Assembly (NCBI RefSeq): GCF_905475345.1
Contig: NC_066605.1
Span: 3,621,501 to 3,685,500, forward strand
Reading direction: 5' to 3'
DNA length: 64,000 bases
Source: Vespula vulgaris
Lineage: Eukaryota > Arthropoda > Insecta > Hymenoptera > Vespidae
Below the pieces are notes generated by a model. The model was not told the DNA's origin. It ran no database searches and saw only the letters and a program-made list of their open reading frames with translations. Position numbers and translations under genes: made by a program. Shown in pieces: positions 46,251 to 58,699 of the stretch; the first letter of the stretch is position 1, and each line of letters starts with the position of its first letter.

Positions 46251-46699
46251 TGAATAACATATTCATATATCATAGATACGAGATTAATTTTTCTCTTTTA
46301 AGAGAATTATAAGATAACTATTGTAATCACAAGTAGTACTTTTATGATGAAATTGGTATGAAAAAAGTATAAAATATATAGATAAATAGAATATTGAATG
46401 TTCCCTTAGGTATAACACTTTGGTATTCGCTCTTTTACAAAACTTCTGACTATGATTATAACTAACTTATCCTGTACTTAACCTAACAACTATTCCTCAT
46501 TTTCCCTTCTATTCTAATGCTATACGATATTATATTAAAATTCTTGACCAATGTTTTGAAATTACGAAGGAAGTTGTAGGTTATCCTCGTTCATTGCATC
46601 AAACATTGCACTTCCGCTCAAAGTACGACTTCAGCGATAGGTGTGGAGAAAATATGAATTACATATACGAGCGAAGAATATAATATAATAATAATAATA
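46251..46699. other. AT-rich spacer before mariner
   Basis: No gene recognised; a TAA-rich tract at 46680-46699 adjoins the mariner terminus. Confidence 0.4.
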
Positions 46700-47770
46700 T
46701 TGGGTTGGCAACTAAGTGATTGCGTATTTTAAATAAGAAAGAAAATTCAAAATTTTTGCTTAAAAATATAACTTTATTCAGTTAGGTATTGTCCGTTTTT
46801 GTCGATGACCTTTTGCCATTTTTCAGTCAGTGTCATAATTCCATGTTCATAAAACTTGATTTTTATCAGCAGAAAACTGAATTAAATGTGAATTTACATT
46901 ATCAGCGTCATTAAAAATTTTACCATTTAAGGAGTTCTGCATAGAACGAAATAAATGGTAATCTGAAGACGTAAGGTCAGGGCTATATGATGGATGTGAC
47001 AACACATTCCAACCTAGTTCCAATAATTTTTAGCGCATGACCAAAGATGTGTGGGGCTTTGTATTATCATGCTGGAAAACACAGCCTTAGAATTTTCCAA
47101 TTCTGGCCGTTTTTCTTGGACTGCATTACACAGTTTGGCGAGTTGTTGAATGTACACATTTGAATTAATCGTTTGGTTTTTTGGTAAAAGTTTAAAGTAC
47201 AGAATTCCTTTATAATCCTATCAAACTGACAGCATAATCTTTTTTTGGTAAATTTCAGCTTTTGCTGTCGTCTGGACTGATTCATCTTGCATCATCCATG
47301 ATCTTTTCGGATTAACGTTGTTATAAACCACTGTTCGTCGTCAGTAATCAATTGTTTCAGAAATGGATCAATTTTGTTGCGTTTTAGAAGCAAATCGCAG
47401 ATGCTAATGCGTTGCGTCAAATGAATTTCCTTAAGCTGATGAGGGACTCACCATCAATCGAGTTTCGTGACATATCCAAACTGTTTTAATTTTTTTTTAA
47501 TGCACGTACGTGATATATTAAGCTCCTCTACAATCTCACGTGTTATGCCATGACGATTTGAATTGATAATGACCTTGATATGGGTCTCATCAACTTTAAC
47601 TGGATGGCCAGATCGTTGCGCATTTTTCAGTGAAAAATCACCAGAACGAAATTTGGCAAACCAATTTTGATACTGCTCTTCTTTTAAACCTTCATTCCAC
47701 ACGGCACATAACTTCTTGTGTGCTTGCGATGCGTTCTTGCCTTTTCGTAAATAATACAATAAAATGTGTC
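46700..47770 (-). mobile_element. Mariner-family transposon, decayed and lacking one end
   Basis: One terminus, TTGGGTTGGCAACTAAGTGATTGCG from 46700, follows a TA dinucleotide and is a typical mariner inverted repeat. The transposase reads on the minus strand from about 47765 to the stop at 46774-46776. I found no matching repeat beyond 47770, where the start-codon region is degraded, so the 5' end is missing or unrecognisable. Confidence 0.9.
46774..47765 (-). pseudogene. Mariner transposase pseudogene (DD34D)
   Basis: Cut-and-paste transposase, which binds the inverted repeats and inserts at TA. The amino-terminal HTH part is YYLRKGKNASQAHKKLCAVW, then WFAKFRSGDFSLKNAQRSGH and ITREIVEELNISRTCIKKKL. 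Two stops flank the W of the usual WVPH linker near 47455. The catalytic blocks are LITDDEQW (first Asp), AVFQHDNTKPHTSL (second) and YSPDLTSSDYHLF (third), with exactly 34 residues between the second and third Asp, as in mariner. At least one frameshift near 47280 and stops near 47037 and in the carboxy end make it inactive. Confidence 0.92.
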
Positions 47771-48535
47771 TAAAATATAAAGTGATACATTTTTTCTTCT
47801 TTTATTATCATGAATTACTATCTTCATATGTGTCATGATATATATATTATAAGCATATTTTTCTATTTCTTCTTCTTACTGTTCTTATTATTATATTATT
47901 ATATTACATATTATTATTATAGTAGTAATAGTAATAATAGTAATAATATGAAGTGAACTCCTACAGAAGAAAATACAACAAAATAGCGCTGGCAGAAAAA
48001 TCTCGTAGATAATGTGAAAACGAACTTGCGTTTTTAGTCTTTAAAGGAATTTATCTTTGGTCTATTATCTATATTTATCTTTAGTCTATAAAAGAATTTT
48101 TTAGTCTATAAGAAGAACTTATCCTTTTAGCCTATAAAATCTAAAAGGAACTATAAATTGTTCAAAAATTGAATAATATTCTAGAAATTTAGATTCATTG
48201 ATATGAACGATTAGATACGTATTTCCTTATTTTTGCAATAAAATCACCTGTCCAAAGCATATTAAAATAACCGAGTGAATTATTTTGGTTTCTAAGTGCG
48301 AGCATCGTGAAATGCATTTCTTTGCATTTGGAAACATTTAGAAACTTTGCTATTTATGTACACATAGAAGCAGGCAATTATTATTTCACGGAATAAATAT
48401 ACCATCTAAGCGTGTGTATGAAAATCAGTAATGGGAATACGAGCTTCTCCTTTACCATAAATTTCGAGAGGCGTCACAGTGCAAAACATTTTTTTGCGAA
48501 AAATGTCGAAAAGTAACATTTATGATAACGATAAG
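47771..48535. other. AT-rich spacer with TAA/TAG microsatellite
   Basis: ATTATTATAGTAGTAATAGTAATAATAG near 47885-47950 is simple sequence. The words TTTAGTCTATAA recur three times near 48050-48135. No gene. Confidence 0.4.
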
Positions 48536-48537
48536 AA

Positions 48538-48640
48538 TAGGCGTAATTCTTGATCAATTTTGATAAACATGGTTTCATTTTAAAGAAGAAGGTTTAATTT
48601 ACCGGTTCTACTTTTCGAATTTTTAAAAAACATTTTATGC
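48538..48640. repeat. Dispersed repeat, copy 2 (GGCGTAATTCTYGATC)
   Basis: Second copy of the element at 34238; the match is clearest over the first 32 bases and weakens after TTTTAAA. Confidence 0.5.
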
Positions 48641-49795
48641 TTGTGAATAAGCTATTCTCGAAAAAATTATACGCGGATTATCGAAGAGAATTTTTTTTAT
48701 CGTCAATAATAATATGCTTTTTTGTTTTAACGGATTGTTGGTATCGCACAGACATAACCTCTTCTTTAACTTGTGTTGCCACTTTTATTTCTTTTTCGCT
48801 TGCATCACTTTTCTTAGGCTAAATATTATAATTCCAATTGCAGTCGAATAAATCTTTTATTTAGAGAGACAAAAAGAGATACAAAAGGAGATGCTCTTCT
48901 CGTCCACGAGCTGTGGAAGAAACTTAAACAGGAGTAGAAGAAACTCGAGTTGGAGAGGAGGCCAAATGACGAACGAGTTACACGACAGAGACGTCGTCCC
49001 AGTATTTCACAGGAGAGATTAATTATTAATAATATATAAGTATTAATGATCCGGCTAGAGAAGATTTTTCGACTGAGGCGAATGAAATGAAAAATATGTT
49101 TTTAGAAAATTCTGCCGGATAAATTTCCGTTTTAGTAGATGCTTCGGAAGAGTTAGGAAATCTGGGTGGAAAAGATATTAATAATCATCAAAAAATATAA
49201 TGAAAGGAAGTACTGCAATGAAAGAAAAAGGAAGAGAGAGCTACACTGAGTATCATCGATTTCTCGGAAAATATAAAAAATATTGGTTCTTCCTTTGGGC
49301 GGGGCAAGTTTGTGCTCCAACTGAATATCAGGTCGATCATCAGATGGGTTAGCTTCGCTATAGTAATCTACCGCGTCTCCATACCTATGGTACTGTAGCC
49401 TACAAGGAGAAAGCGCCTAGGAGTATTTTTTCTGGAGGGAAAGTCAAAAAACGGGTCCTGCTTTCTTTCATAGAGGTCTCACGGTTGGAACTAAGAATTT
49501 CGAGAGATCTTGTGGAAAAGTGGAAGAAATGCTGTCAATGGGTATTCTGAAGCCAGAGATTTTTGAACAGATAGAAGTTGGAAGAAGTCTGCCAGGCGAA
49601 GATCTCAATTATCCAAATGACAACTACGGAAAAGGAGGATAGTGTTATGAATAGACCTAGAAAAGTTCAAAGTAAACTTGGAATTAGAAGGTCGTTTCTA
49701 GGTATCAAGTTTATTTTGAAAGATAACAACGGCTTGTCGTCTGTTTTTTTAAGGAAATTTGGTTTGAGAGGACGTGACTCGTGAAATTATTAAAT
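48640..49795. other. GC-richer unclassified block, probable transposon remains
   Basis: Base composition rises from about 48890 to 49790. The stretch has coding texture in broken frames: an Arg/Glu-rich segment at 48900-49010, a segment with SIFSGGKVKKRVLLSF near 49420-49470, and an open frame 49578-49784 ending KFGLRGRDS. I recognise no domain. It may be a degraded retroelement gag or a gene relic. Confidence 0.3.
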
Positions 49796-49799
49796 ATCT

Positions 49800-50585
49800 T
49801 TTTTTTTATTTATAGAGAAGAAAATATATTAGCTTTATATTCTTTCAGCCTTTGCGCATTTGTTTGTAAAGATTCTATGGATTTCTTGCATCGTCTTCAA
49901 TTGAATCGATTATAATTTTAATTGTACGAATATATCTTTCGTTTAAACCATTAACTTTTAGTTCCTGGAGAAATCCTTTGCCAGTCCTAACTTTTGTATA
50001 GTAACAAAATGTTGGACAATGAACTATTGGTTTTAAAATGTTTAGAGGTTTAAAATACATTTGATATACCAATGACTTAAAAGTTTATTCACATATTTTT
50101 ACATTTTAAGAAATATGTGTTTAATTTTTTTCTTTAGTCATTTGTTATAAAAACATTGACGTTAACATCTGTTTAGATCGTATGATGTTTTCTCTTATTC
50201 TTAGTATACATATTTTGTTGTTTCTATGTTCAATTCTATCAAAACTTTCCAACAAACAACTTAAACAAATTTGTGAGTTGTAGAGATTAGCGGTTTTATC
50301 ATTCCAATTTCTTATATTTTAATCATATTTTCAATTGTTTTTGTGATCAATTTCATATCAAATAAGAAGATTTAATTTATCAAAATGATCTGTATAATTA
50401 ATATTTAAGATTGTTATTTTTGGTCTAATACATAAATTTACGTAATGTGGAATAAAAGCAATCTGACAAAATTTAAAGAAAAAAATCATAGAATCCTTTG
50501 AGAAAGGGCTATCCTACCATAAAAATATCGTCCAAATATGATTATTCTTATCTATTATGATTCTTATCTATATATGTTCATTATC
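49800..50585. other. AT-rich spacer
   Basis: The minus-strand frame 50072-49875 is unrecognised. Nothing else is supported. Confidence 0.35.
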
Positions 50586-50587
50586 TA

Positions 50588-51130
50588 AATATGATTGGTT
50601 TAGTATCAAAAATAAAACAATCGTGTAGTAACATATCAACAAAAATAAATCTGGTCCAAAAAAAAATTGTCATAGCAAAATGGAGTATTTTAAAAGTTAT
50701 TCGATCAGAGAAAGCTGACAATGCTGTATATGTACAGAAAAAATTAAAACAATTTGATAAAGTAGATGTGAGGGCGAAAATAATTTATTGTGTTTTGAAA
50801 AATTATTGTAGTTTGAAAGAACAGATAAAAATCCGAAAGCTGTTGCTTATAAAAAGGGACATGGCTACTTGATTGGGATTTGCAAAAAAAAATATAAAAG
50901 TTGTACTGAAGAATTATGGGTGAATCTTATTTGGTCTAATGAAACAAAACATAAATAGATTTGGATCACGTAGTAGAAAATGGGAAAGAAGAAATAAAAA
51001 TTGCATGGAAAGGAAGAAAAGAAAAATTCCAAAAGAGACATGTCAAACTTAAATTCGGAGAGGGTCATGATTTCTTTTATCATAATTCATCATGATTTGG
51101 GAATGTATGACATTCATGTTTAAGAATAAT
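50588..51130 (+). pseudogene. Tc1-family transposase relic, copy 1
   Basis: An open frame 50591-50872 corresponds to the Tc1 HTH region through the PLL...H block (KEQIKIRKLLLIKRDMAT matches the usual .K.RKPLLSKRH). Then, in shifted frames, ELWVNLIWSNETK near 50908-50947 (usual W..V.WSDE.KF, first catalytic Asp replaced by Asn) and RHVKLKFGEGHDFF near 51040-51075 (usual VKFGGGSVMVW). The last catalytic region is missing. Frameshifts and stops; inactive. Confidence 0.6.
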
Positions 51131-51361
51131 TAAGAAGAGCAACATAATAAGAAATATGACTGTAAAGTTCATAATTACACTAAGTATAATTATAAACTAT
51201 ATTAAATTAAATGTTATCGTTGATCATTACCTTGATGCAACTGTATGAGCTTTTTTATATGATTTTGTCTCCGACGGTATTTTCGCAGGCTTACAAAATG
51301 TTGTTAGTTCTTATGAAAATATATATTAGGGATCATACTGTTACGTTTCCTTATTATTAAA

Positions 51362-51890
51362 ATGATAAAGAAAATTAAAAAAAAACATGCCAATGAATGT
51401 ACAAGAGTGACAACTGAACACGATAGATGCGTCATTCTGAGGCTAACATCGAATTTCTACATAATAGTATGGGAAATTATAGTGGAAGTTGGTGTACATG
51501 TTGATATAATGTTCAAACGCATAATTAAAGGAGTGAAGGATTTAAAAAGACATAAAATGCAAAGAAGCCATCGCTAAAAGCAGCAATCTGCATCGACATA
51601 AAGCAGCCAGAGAAACTTTTGTAAATGGAAATCTTCAATGGAGAAGAAAATGGAAAAAAGATGAAAAGTTATTTTCTTCGTCGAATGATCCTGTTATTCT
51701 TGTGTACTATTATCATGATTTACGCAAGGAAGAATTGCATTTATCAAGGAGGCAAATGGGCGAAGGGGCCATCATGGTATGGAACAATAGCAATAGGAAA
51801 ATTAACAATGGAAAAAGTGAAATTCGTTAGGAATAGTATCGATGCTGCATAGAAATATTAGAAGAACATTTTATCAGTAGTTATTCGACT
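51362..51890 (+). pseudogene. Tc1-family transposase relic, copy 2
   Basis: A frame at 51362-51577 has TRVTTEHDRCVILRLTSNFY then VGVHVDIMFKRIIKGVKDLK, the Tc1 HTH2 portion. A second at 51625-51852 has RKNCIYQGGKWAKGPSWYGT, equal to the usual R..MGGGSVMVWG block, and NIRRTFYQ remains follow. The same RK.EMH/CIYQ insert occurs in copy 3, so both belong to one subfamily distinct from copy 1. Confidence 0.55.
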
Positions 51891-51954
51891 CATGTCGAAT
51901 AGTGATGGAAACCTATCACTTATAATATAAGGGTATTTATTTAAAAGAATAAAA

Positions 51955-52880
51955 AGTATTGAATCGAGGAAAGATGTTAGATAAAAGTGAAGTCGACCGA
52001 ATCGTGCTGTTGCGATAAAATTAATATAGCATTAACAAAATTTCGTAATTATTATATAGAAGTCATACGTAATCTACTGAAAGATTTAAAAGTTTATACA
52101 AAAACTAAACGAAGATTGGGAGACCTCGTACTACATTTTAACGTGTATTAAACGTCTATTTTTCATATTGCTTTCATGTTGCTATAAATTTAGAAATGTA
52201 TGCCGCATTCTGAAGAGAAGCAAGCATTGAACACAAAAAGTTAAAGTAACGTTTCCTATTTGAGAAACATAAAAAACGCACGTCTGATGTTCGCCCGTTA
52301 GCACGTTAATTGAATGAAAAAGTGGAAAATTGGAATATTTAATGATTCAAGAAGATTTAACTTGGATAGTCCTAATGGATGGAATTATTATTTCTACGAT
52401 TTAAGGAAAGAAGAAATGCATTCAAGTGGCCATCAAATGGACGAAGGTAGTTGGCCTAGTAATGGATATCGTTGAAAAAGAAAAATAAATTTTTTGTTAG
52501 GCCGCATAAATAGCAAGATGTATATTACATTAATAGTAGATCAATTCAGCAAATATGCAATTTATATTACTGAGGGTGATTATACTTTTCAACAATCCAC
52601 ACTAAGAAGTGTATGCAGCAATTTTTTATTTAAAAAAATATGAAAGTTTTGAAATGGCCATTCACTCGACCTAACATTGAAAATGTTCGACTTATCAAAA
52701 AGTATTTATGCAAATAAAAAGCAGTATAATAATGTTAATGAAATAAAAAAAGCATTACTCAAATCAGGCGTGTTAAAATTAAAAACGAATAAAAATATTA
52801 TACAAGATAAGTCGAGAATGGTTATTAGATGTTATATAATATTAAAGACATCTCATAAAATATTAATGAATATTGCGTAA
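51955..52880 (+). pseudogene. Tc1-family transposase relic, copy 3 (most complete)
   Basis: Starts near MLDKSEVDRIVLLR (about 51974), passes TKRRLGDLVLHF (usual RLGRPRTT) near 52105, FNDSRRFNLDSPNGWNYYF at about 52335-52395 (first catalytic block), RKEEMHSSGHQMDEG near 52405-52450, NMKVLKWPFTRPNIENV near 52637-52690 (usual VL.WPA.SPDLNPIEN, final block), and then a clean frame 52677-52880, SIYANKKQYNNVNEIKKALL. Frameshifts and stops throughout. A full-length but dead copy. Confidence 0.7.
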
Positions 52881-52904
52881 TATATTCCCACAAAACAAAT
52901 GACC

Positions 52905-53062
52905 ATTTTTGTTTTATTACTAAGATTATTGACCGATGATTTGAATATATGAAAGAGCCGTTGTAGGTGATCTTCGTTTTTTGGAATTAATATTGCGTCG
53001 TTCACATAATACACTATTTTTAAGGAATGATTGCTCATTTTATATCTCCTTGTTATTTTCAT
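52905..53062 (-). pseudogene. LINE reverse transcriptase fragment
   Basis: The minus-strand frame contains LKIVYYVNDAILIPKNEDHL then QRLFHIFKSSVNNLSNKTKM, matching the LINE RT block Y.DD..LI...E.DLQ.LL..F.......STSKTK. The catalytic YADD is YVND, so it would be inactive. Neighbouring RT motifs are not visible; it may extend upstream to about 53100. Confidence 0.6.
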
Positions 53063-55603
53063 TTTATTTCTGTATTATTCGAATCATTAAGGTATTGAAT
53101 AAGATTGATCTTAGGTGTTGGCATGTCATAGATCTCATTTTAAATTACTACCTATAGACATACAATAAAAAATTCGTCTCCAACATAGTAAAACAGGAGT
53201 TATTTATTGCATTTATAGAAAAATTCATATTGCGTTCTGGTTTCTCCTGAACTCGATATATTACGAACTTATTTAATAGATTCTATTTATTTACGAATAT
53301 AACTATTTGCTGCCTCTGACTTCTTTATGAAAGGACATAAGCTCAATTTTTTATCAGCAAGTAACTTAAGTTTCACTTTGATGACATATGTAATATAGGT
53401 AGAATGTATCTTCTTTGAGAAATGAAACTTTGAACAAAAATTCGCAGTTGCTCGATTGAGTACAATTGTTTCATTGAACTCACTTCTGGATACAATCAAA
53501 TTCTATAAGGGTAGGCGGTTAGTGATCGGATGCATCAATTTTGTACGTGTAATGATATCCGGTTATTTTCCAATTAAAGCAGTCATTAATAGTTAATCAT
53601 TTCGCATGAGCATCAGTAAATTTTATACGCGAATTATCGATCGGTGATGGAATCACTGCGGATAAAATATTAATCTTTAACATGCAAGATCTTGGTGAAA
53701 CGAATTTTACGAAAACGCATCAAGCGATTTATCGATAAGCCTAGAGACGCATAGTACATAATGAGACATTTACTTGTTGCAAAAGTTACAACTACATACC
53801 ATTTTATAGCTGCCTACTGGACATTTTCATCATACACTTTCAGACAAGGTACAGAATTGAATTTCAAATGTTCTCATACCAAAAAAAAAAAGAAATGTAC
53901 TCTCGCAATTCAAAAATCATCGAAGTACCATCTACAAACGTAGAATAAAATATTCGTGCGACAAATACTAATAATATAATATATGTATTCATAGACGAAT
54001 TAATATCGCATTCTGGTTTTTCCTAATACAATTTAAATGTTACTAAATAATGATAATCTCCTTACAACTTCCTTATACTTTTTAAATATAACAAAATTTA
54101 AATATAACAGGAAATATTTATGGAATATGAGTTCGTCCTGTATATAGAAATGTGAAACAGTTTTTCACGATGAAGGAGTTGAAAACTTATTTTAATCGAA
54201 AAAAAGCTTATTTAAGCGTATTAAAAATAATGATCCAAATTTAGTCAAGAATAAATTTAAAAATTTTATAAATTGATTCCACGAATTGAATTGAATTGAA
54301 TTTAACTTTTATTTATATGTACATAAGAACTGGGTCGAGTTATATTTTTGAAAGGATTGGAGATCGAGAAAAATGTTATACGACAACATTAAATGGTATT
54401 GAACGCTACATAAAATTTTATGAAACTTTCATCCATTTTTGTGCATCGATGCAAAATGCACTTGCACCTATTTTAAAAATAAAATTCTAATTTTGAATAC
54501 ATTAATTGATGCAATGTTTCGCCTTCTACAAAACATGTTAATAATATTTGGTCTGAAAATTGTTGGTTTAGGTGTTATTTTAATTTCAAACATTAAGCTT
54601 AATTATTTCCATGTTTGAACATATTTAGACGTACTCTTTCATATGTTCCATTCTGTCAGTGTCTTATTTGTAAATATAAATCACCTTCTAATTTCGATCA
54701 ATGTAAGATATCGAATTAATATTGATAAGCCATTAAAGAAGTTTATTGAGTGAATCATTATAATGAGAATTCCAATGAGGCTGGAAGGCTACACTGAGAA
54801 AAATACTCTGATCGAAGCCAGCCAAATACAAACGTATTTTCGTAAATTGGAACATAATTTATGTAAATATGATTCATTTCAAAAGCTGACGAAGGAAATA
54901 CTACAATCGATCCTAAAAATTAAAAAATGTATTGGAACATATATATTGATTCATTCCGCCAAAAAAGAACATTAAGAAACATATTCCGTCAGAAATGATG
55001 TTTAAAAAACAATAATACAAAAATTAGAAAAAATCGTATAAGTTAAAGTATAAGAATATCAAGATTAAGTAAAAAGCGATTAATGTGATATATAAAAGAC
55101 ACCTATTCATTCTAAACTGCCTCTTAAATGAAATAAAGTAAACAAAATTTATGGAACAAATACATAATGTATTCGTACAAAATTATAACTAATTAAAATA
55201 ATTAAATAGTTGCTATGAAAAAGTATCTTGCACGTGAAACATTATTACGTACATACGTTCACGAAAATGTTCAAATGTATGCAAATAAAAATTAATATAT
55301 CATATATACTACACACAACAACCCAAAGTTCGGATATTAATATAATTGACTATTTAGGTGGATATAGGTAGAAAACTAAAAAATTATAATATTAATTCAA
55401 AAGAATACTTAAAAAAAAATGGTACAAATATGAAACTGCATTGAGTTCAAAATTGATGCATAATATGGAACAACATCTTACAGAAACAATTAAGGCGAAA
55501 GATGGTCTAACTAAATATTAATATAGAATAGATATAAATAATTTCTATACGTTCAAATACTTTTAGTGCATTTCTACATGATTTATCTACAGTATATTTA
55601 TAC

Positions 55604-55657
<54 letters not shown>

Positions 55658-58650
55658 GATTATATTATTCAATCTATATTAAACTAGCTTTTTAGTATCA
55701 TCAAACAGGACTATCGTTTCTTTCCATGAGTTTCATTTAAAGATCTTATGATGAAAGGATCAATTAATTTTATACAAAATAAATAAATTATATAAAAAAT
55801 TTGTTACCTTCAATTTTAGTTCCAAGACCATAATTGATAAAATTATTGACAAGCTATAAAAAATAGCAATAAAATTTATTTTTTTTTTACTAACGATATT
55901 CAACAATTAAACAAATCTTTGAATAGATCTTTTAAATATAAGCGATTATAATTTTCATTTTTCTTCAATATTGCTTATAAATTATTTATTTATTTTAAAT
56001 TAAATTATTAAATATTGCTTATAATATTGTTCCCAAAGTCGTTGACAAACAACATTTTACTGTGAATCCAATCAACTTTAATATATTCTTATCCGCAAAG
56101 TCTCCCAATAACTGACATGATATTATATTCACCTTATTACATTAATATCAAATACGAACCTTCGTTAGACGATTTACTTCAACAAATTGTCAATAAATCG
56201 ATTCAACAGAGTAAGATTCTTGATTCATTTTGTCAAATCCGCTTTTTTACATTTTCATTGCTTTCTCAGAAAACATTTTTTTTCAGATTTATAAAGATTG
56301 TTTTGATATTCGATTTTTTTTTACATCTTATAAGAAATTGAAAAATTCTATATCAAACTTGATTGATCGCTCAAGTTGTGAAAATGCAGGAATTTTATAT
56401 CGATATATTCGCAGACGAATATAGGAAAATTCGTTATTCTTCCTTCATCATTATTCTGTGAAATTAAATTCTTCTATGGACATGAAAGAATATAAACAGG
56501 CAAAATCATCAGTATAATATATAGATCGCATTCAATCTTCATGAATAATATTTGTATGTTTTATTTCCATTATAATTTAAAAATGAGACAATTAATCGTT
56601 CTATCCTCTTGAATCATTTCAAAATGAAAATCCTTCAGAACGACGATCTATGTTCCTTGTAAAATATTTGTAAAAAAACATTTTCATTTTTTATTTGCGC
56701 ATAATTTTTAACACATAAAATGTTACATTAAATGACATTGTAACTTTTTAACACTGTGTTCTTATAGATCATAATCTTTTAATCAGTCTCGCCTTTGGTT
56801 ACTTTATAATGAATACAGTTTCATTAGAATTATCCAACAAATGTTACTAAGATGTAGAAATTTGAGTTCTTACAAACGTGACGGGATTAATGTAAAGAAT
56901 TTTTTGGAAAAAAATTTCTCCTATGGATCATATCTGCGAGAATGTATTTTAACTGCCGCAAATAATGTCATTTTATCAATACGGATAATACTGCAAAATC
57001 TTCAATAATTAGACACGAAAGGATTACTGTATGTGTCTATTTGTGTCCATTTGTATTATCTTTTTTATGTTCTTGGGCAGAAAATTACGTCTTCATAAAA
57101 TTTATTATTTGTAGGTTACTTGTTCATCAAATTTATTATTAGAACAAGATTTTGATGTTTATCTTCTATGTAACTAATAAACATCTTATTTATCGATAGT
57201 TTTGATGAAAATAACGTTAATTATTTTCAACTTACTGATCCTATTTAAGTGTAAGTAAGTCAATTCTTATGACAAAATGAAACATTATGTCAATTAAAAA
57301 TATATTGGACAATTTGTACGATATGTTCCAATATACATGCATCTTGAAAATACAGCAGGTGTAGCAAATAAAATACTGGACATTTTATCCAAATTAACTT
57401 TTCACGAGTATTGATATTTCTCATCTTTAGACTCGCATAAATCGTGTGATTGTTGTTTACTTCCAATAATTATTTTTCGAGATTTATCGAACAATCCAAA
57501 TGTTTTCTTCCGATATTAGTTGCAACAACGTTTAACTCGGTCGATTAGCCACTTTAGTAAAATTCTTCATCATTACTAATTTTTCATCATCAAAATCAAT
57601 CAATGGATAATATATATGATCATTTGATATCAAATTATTTTAATGACATTAATAGTCCAGATGCCATTAATATCGTCGGCTAAATTATTTAATGTAATTT
57701 TTTATATCATGATGTATTTGTAAATTGTTGATTTTATTCGATAGCCAGAAGAAATCGGATTACGAGAAGTAACAATATTTTGATTGTTTTTCAAAATTTT
57801 GAAATCAATCTAATGCAGTTTTATGTCATGCGGTAAATGTATTTAAAAGAAATCGTTCTCTGATAAATCGATATAAATTCAAATTAATAAATTTTAAACA
57901 TTGTTTCTATATCAGCAAACAGGCGATAGTATCAAGACAGTTTATAGGAGCAAATGTAACATAATTTGTAAACACTATAACATCTTTGATTATATTAATG
58001 CAACAATGTTCAATCCTCTATTTAATTCGTAACTCAACAGAGTACATTTAGAGTTTGTCAGCGATTATGAGTTACTGGATGCTACAGATCCAACATAATG
58101 AGTTTATGACACGAACGAAAATTTTGTTATTACAAAATTTGCATATTTTCCCATAATTTACACATAATATCTTAGAATTAATAATATCTTAGACTTACAA
58201 CTAATATCTTAGAAATAATGGTTCGTTTAATAATTTCATAGTTAGTTAAATAATTCAAATTTTGTTTAATTGTTATAATATTTACAAAAGTAAATTTTAT
58301 TGTGCATGAAACAAACTAACCAACAAATACAATTTTTTCTCATGTCAATTGATTCATTGTAGAAAATTCATACTTAGAATTCCTAGAGTCTTCTTTTTTC
58401 TAATTGCACGTGGGTTTGTTGGTAGGTAAAGATAAACAGGGGCAAGTATATTATTGTTGATGTGTGTGTGTGTGTGTGCGAACTGTGTTTTCTTTGCCGC
58501 AACGTGAATTTTAAAGGTAGAATAAAATGTTGGTTTTTTTTAAATAATACGAAACTGCATTTTATTTTAATTTTGAACAAATGATCAATAAAAATAATAC
58601 AACAATATAGATGTGTGTACTTAAATAATAAATTAGTTCAAATATATCAG
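53063..58650. other. AT-rich DNA, no supported gene
   Basis: Several short open frames (53761, 54296, 54763, 56117) lack recognisable domains. The segment near 53207-53253 (ATAGAAAAATTCATATTGCGTTCTGGTTTCTCCT) recurs in diverged form at 53986-54030. The first could encode FIEKFILRSGF, weakly like a Gypsy integrase core, but this is not secure. Confidence 0.35.
55606..55654. repeat. (TA)n microsatellite
   Basis: About 24 TA units in a continuous run. Confidence 0.95.
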
Positions 58651-58699
58651 CTATCAGCTTTTTAAACAAATGTAAATGCTAAACATGATATGTTGTGAT

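Noticed and set aside
54763..54975. A 70-residue plus ORF as a gene
   Set aside because: Open and not low-complexity, but no domain, splice context or conservation evidence could be seen.
58445..58480. (GT)n run and adjoining minus ORF
   Set aside because: A short dinucleotide repeat with a chance ORF.
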